Below the pieces are notes generated by a model. That model searched no databases, was not told where the DNA came from, and saw nothing but the letters and a program-made list of their open reading frames with translations. A stretch of DNA of 64,000 bases from Dyadobacter sp. UC 10 (lineage in GTDB: Bacteria; Bacteroidota; Bacteroidia; Cytophagales; Spirosomataceae), in contig NZ_VSRN01000001.1 in assembly GCF_008369915.1 (NCBI RefSeq), forward strand, positions 2,264,001 through 2,328,000. The letters run 5' to 3'. The position numbers and the translations under genes are program-made. This document shows, one piece after another, positions 62,071 to 64,000 of this stretch. The number at the start of each line of letters is the position of its first letter. Positions within the stretch are counted from its first letter, which is position 1.

Positions 62071-62658
62071 CTATTTGCGATTCGGGAAACGCATCCTGTA
62101 ATCTGCGTCGACATTCCCTTTTGAGATATCTGTCAGTTTCTTCTTGATAAACTGTTTCTTAAGTACCGGCAGATAATCGACGAATAACTTACCCAGTAAA
62201 TGATCATATTCATGCTGAATGATCCTGGCGGCCATACCCGAATACTCCTCTTCATACTCGTTCCACTCCACGTCCCGGTACCTGATCCTCAGTGTCGACG
62301 GCCTGTAAACATCGCCTCGTATACCCGGAATACTCAAACAACCTTCTTCAAAAGCCCACTCCTCTCCACTCTCCTGCAGGATTTCAGGATTGATGAAAGT
62401 TTTTTTGAAATCAGCGAGTGACAAATCAGCTTCATCTTCGTCATCATCTTCATCCTTTTCTGCAAAAGGGGTTGCATCAACCACAAAAACCCTGATATTC
62501 ATTCCTATCTGTGGGGCGGCGAGGCCTACACCATTTGCAGAGCGCATTGTTTCGAACATATCCTCAGAAAGCTTTTTCAGGTCGAGCTCGTCTTTTTCAA
62601 TGAACCTGGTTGGCTTTCTTAAAATTGGATCTCCGTAGGCAACAATTGGGTAAATCAT
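62071..62658 (-). CDS. def: Peptide deformylase
   Basis: The ATG at 62658 (MIYPIVAYGDPILRKPTRFI) gives 195 residues; the open frame upstream to 62742 overlaps ruvX and has no family match. This iron (or nickel/zinc) metalloenzyme removes the N-formyl group from new proteins. All three motifs are present: GVGLAAPQIG, EGCLSIPG with the metal-binding cysteine, and QHEYDHLLGKL with the HExxH pair. Between motifs 1 and 2 there is an acidic insert (AEKDEDDDEDEADLS, about residues 74-88) not seen in E. coli Def, probably a flexible surface loop. It is 22 bp after ruvX. Confidence 0.97.
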   Translation of the reverse strand: MIYPIVAYGDPILRKPTRFIEKDELDLKKLSEDMFETMRSANGVGLAAPQIGMNIRVFVVDATPFAEKDEDDDEDEADLSLADFKKTFINPEILQESGEEWAFEEGCLSIPGIRGDVYRPSTLRIRYRDVEWNEYEEEYSGMAARIIQHEYDHLLGKLFVDYLPVLKKQFIKKKLTDISKGNVDADYRMRFPNRK

Positions 62659-62680
62659 TTTATTAAAACTTGAATTGACA

Positions 62681-63112
62681 TTATAAAAACTTTCTTCCGT
62701 TATCCCGGCTTTCCATATAGGACTGCAAAATAATGGTTGCACTTACCTTATCTATATTTCCCTTTTCTCTTCTGTCACTCTTTTTCGAGCCGGCTGAGAT
62801 CATCGATTGCAATGCCATCGAGGAAGTAAACCTTTCATCGTGCGTGTGGACCGGAATTTCCGGAAAATCTTTCCGAAGCAGCTTGATGAACGCATTTACA
62901 CGCGCTGCGTTCTCACTATCCGTATTATCAAGCTTTTTTGGCATTCCTACAATGAATGCCTCCAACTGTTCTTTTTCGGAATATTTTTTGATAAAGTTCC
63001 TGAGGTCGTGTGTGGCGACAGTATCCAGGGCAGTAGCTATAATTTGCAATGGATCAGTGACGGCAATGCCGCTGCGCTTAGATCCAAAATCGATTGCAAG
63101 AAGACGACCCAT
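62681..63112 (-). CDS. ruvX: RuvX/YqgF family Holliday junction resolvase-like protein
   Basis: This 143-residue RNase H-fold protein has the family opening MGRLLAIDFGSKRSGIAVTDP with the catalytic aspartate, FIVGMPKKLDN, THDERFTSSMALQSM with a second acidic site, and KVSATIILQSYMES carrying a C-terminal active-site region. YqgF/RuvX proteins process pre-16S rRNA 5' ends and may resolve branched DNA. It is first in a likely operon with def and the omega-amidase gene. A minus-strand -7 type box lies at 63139-63146. Confidence 0.94.
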   Translation of the reverse strand: MGRLLAIDFGSKRSGIAVTDPLQIIATALDTVATHDLRNFIKKYSEKEQLEAFIVGMPKKLDNTDSENAARVNAFIKLLRKDFPEIPVHTHDERFTSSMALQSMISAGSKKSDRREKGNIDKVSATIILQSYMESRDNGRKFL

Positions 63113-63138
63113 TTATCTTAAAGAATGTTAATAGCTTG

Positions 63139-63146
63139 CAAAGATA
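63139..63146 (-). promoter_or_regulatory. Candidate -7 promoter box of ruvX-def-amidase
   Basis: CAAAGATA on the plus strand is the reverse complement of TAnnTTTG, 27 bp upstream of the ruvX ATG. No clear -33 is seen. Confidence 0.4.
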
Positions 63147-63229
63147 AGACCTTTCAACTAGCTTTTCCTGATGTACGAACGGATAATAGGAAGTGATCAG
63201 GCGTGAAATAATCCATCTATATTTGTATT

Positions 63230-64000
63230 ATGATTGATAAGCGCTGGATACACCATCCCGAATTTACGCCAGACGAACAGCGGGTAGTCGGCGAACTTGC
63301 CGAATCTTTAAATGTAGACCCTTCCCTGGCTGCGCTGCTTGTACGCCGCGGTATCATGGACTTTGAACAATCCAGAACCTTCTTCCGGCCTGATTTATCC
63401 CAGATCCATGATCCTTTCCTGATGAAAGATATGGATGCCGCAGTGGAAAGACTGACAAAAGCAATTGCGAATGGTGAAAAAATCCTGATATATGGCGACT
63501 ACGATGTGGATGGTACTACCTCAGTTGCAGTTTTTTACGGATTTTTGAGAAAAATTTACGCTAACCTGGACTACTATATTCCCGATCGCTATGAGGAAGG
63601 GTATGGCGTTTCGTGGCAGAGCATTGACTGGGCGGAACAAAATGGCTTTACCTTAATAGTAACACTGGATTGCGGGATCAAATCTCTTGATAAAGTTGAA
63701 GCAGCTTCAGAAAAAGGCATTGACTTTATCATCTGCGATCACCACCGCCCCGGCAACGAACTCCCTGCGGCTGTCGCGGTACTGGATCCTAAACGGGAGG
63801 ATTGCTTATATCCCTACAAAGAACTGACCGGCTGCGGGGTAGGTTTCAAATTGCTGCAGGCATTCTGCATTCAGCATCACATTGACCTTGAGTCTCTTTA
63901 TGAATACCTTGATCTTTTGGTCGTAAGCATCGCTTCCGACATCGTTCCGATCACAGGCGAGAACAGGATTTTTGCTTTTTATGGTTTAAAAAGGCTAAAT
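63230..64000 (+). CDS. recJ: Single-stranded-DNA-specific exonuclease RecJ, N-terminal part
   Basis: The ATG at 63230 opens a frame (MIDKRWIHHPEF...) that runs off the right edge, so only the first 257 residues are visible. DHH-family motifs are present in order: motif I YGDYDVDGTTSVAVFY with its metal-binding aspartates, motif II VTLDCGIKS and motif III ICDHHRPG, then LTGCGVGFKLLQA and LVVSIASDIVPITGENR. RecJ degrades single-stranded DNA 5' to 3' in repair and recombination. It is divergent from ruvX across 117 bp. A TATATTTG match (63218-63225) sits so close to the ATG that a -7 role would imply an almost leaderless transcript. Confidence 0.95.
   Translation, partial: MIDKRWIHHPEFTPDEQRVVGELAESLNVDPSLAALLVRRGIMDFEQSRTFFRPDLSQIHDPFLMKDMDAAVERLTKAIANGEKILIYGDYDVDGTTSVAVFYGFLRKIYANLDYYIPDRYEEGYGVSWQSIDWAEQNGFTLIVTLDCGIKSLDKVEAASEKGIDFIICDHHRPGNELPAAVAVLDPKREDCLYPYKELTGCGVGFKLLQAFCIQHHIDLESLYEYLDLLVVSIASDIVPITGENRIFAFYGLKRLN

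Noticed and set aside
63218..63225. TATATTTG as a recJ promoter
   Set aside because: It is only 4 bp before the ATG, which would give an essentially leaderless transcript, and there is no -33 element; probably chance.
1..64000. CRISPR arrays, tRNA or rRNA genes, prophage or insertion sequences
   Set aside because: No direct-repeat array, cloverleaf, rRNA core, integrase or transposase was recognised; the few gaps between genes are short and mostly account for promoters and terminators.

Overview
The window reads as a chromosomal segment of a Bacteroidota bacterium of the order Cytophagales. The gene content and protein sequences look most like Dyadobacter or a close relative; that genus-level guess is from memory of the families, not from a search. 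Supporting signs are type IX secretion (T9SS) parts (a GldJ-like lipoprotein, a PorP/SprF protein, type A and type B sorting domains), a BatD-like protein, a short NuoG, weak or absent Shine-Dalgarno sequences, and several boxes matching the Bacteroidota -7 promoter consensus TAnnTTTG. The window is almost entirely coding. I see no rRNA, tRNA, CRISPR array, prophage or insertion sequence.

Layout. 1-10118: end of a gldJ-like gene, comF, dihydroorotase, a NUDIX hydrolase, ruvB, a large T9SS type B cargo protein divergent from a porP/sprF gene, a secreted NIPSNAP protein, and murQ. 10228-16977: a branched-chain amino acid locus, ilvD-ilvB-ilvN-ilvC-ilvA. It is preceded by what appears to be a complete ribosome-mediated attenuator: a 17-residue leader peptide rich in Leu, Ile and Val, a pause hairpin, an antiterminator and a terminator. 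17034-18524: a two-gene MntA/HepT toxin-antitoxin module and an AraC-type regulator. 18589-25853: valS, a membrane histidine kinase, a secreted protein, and an adk-obgE pair. 25929-31400: two tandem secreted sialate O-acetylesterase-like proteins with T9SS type A sorting domains, the first expanded by Ig-like repeats. 31491-39597: a complex I operon nuoA to nuoJ with a near-ideal promoter but without nuoKLMN. 39673-53835: gcvP, a small secreted basic protein, a metallophosphoesterase, a YqgE/AlgH protein, a gamma-carbonic anhydrase, DedA, an ABC-F ATPase, a sulfatase-modifying-factor-like protein paired with a Gfo/Idh/MocA oxidoreductase, aroC and a BatD-like gene. 53917-60314: a small conserved-looking protein, a 24-bp perfect inverted repeat, and a seven-gene minus-strand cluster exbB-exbD-exbD-tonB-small membrane protein-PstS-like-TPR. 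60940-64000: gatC, an omega-amidase-like nitrilase, peptide deformylase, ruvX/yqgF and the start of recJ.

How the genes work together. The ilv genes make threonine-derived 2-oxobutanoate and carry out the shared steps of isoleucine and valine synthesis, so control by a Leu/Ile/Val leader peptide is a coherent feedback loop. The T9SS genes at the left edge and at 4218-8352 fit with the several secreted cargo proteins here (4218, 25929, 29265, perhaps 23290). The ExbB/ExbD/TonB cluster would energise TonB-dependent outer-membrane uptake, with a phosphate-binding-like lipoprotein and a TPR protein as probable accessories. The most interesting feature is the ilv leader attenuator at 10310-10426.
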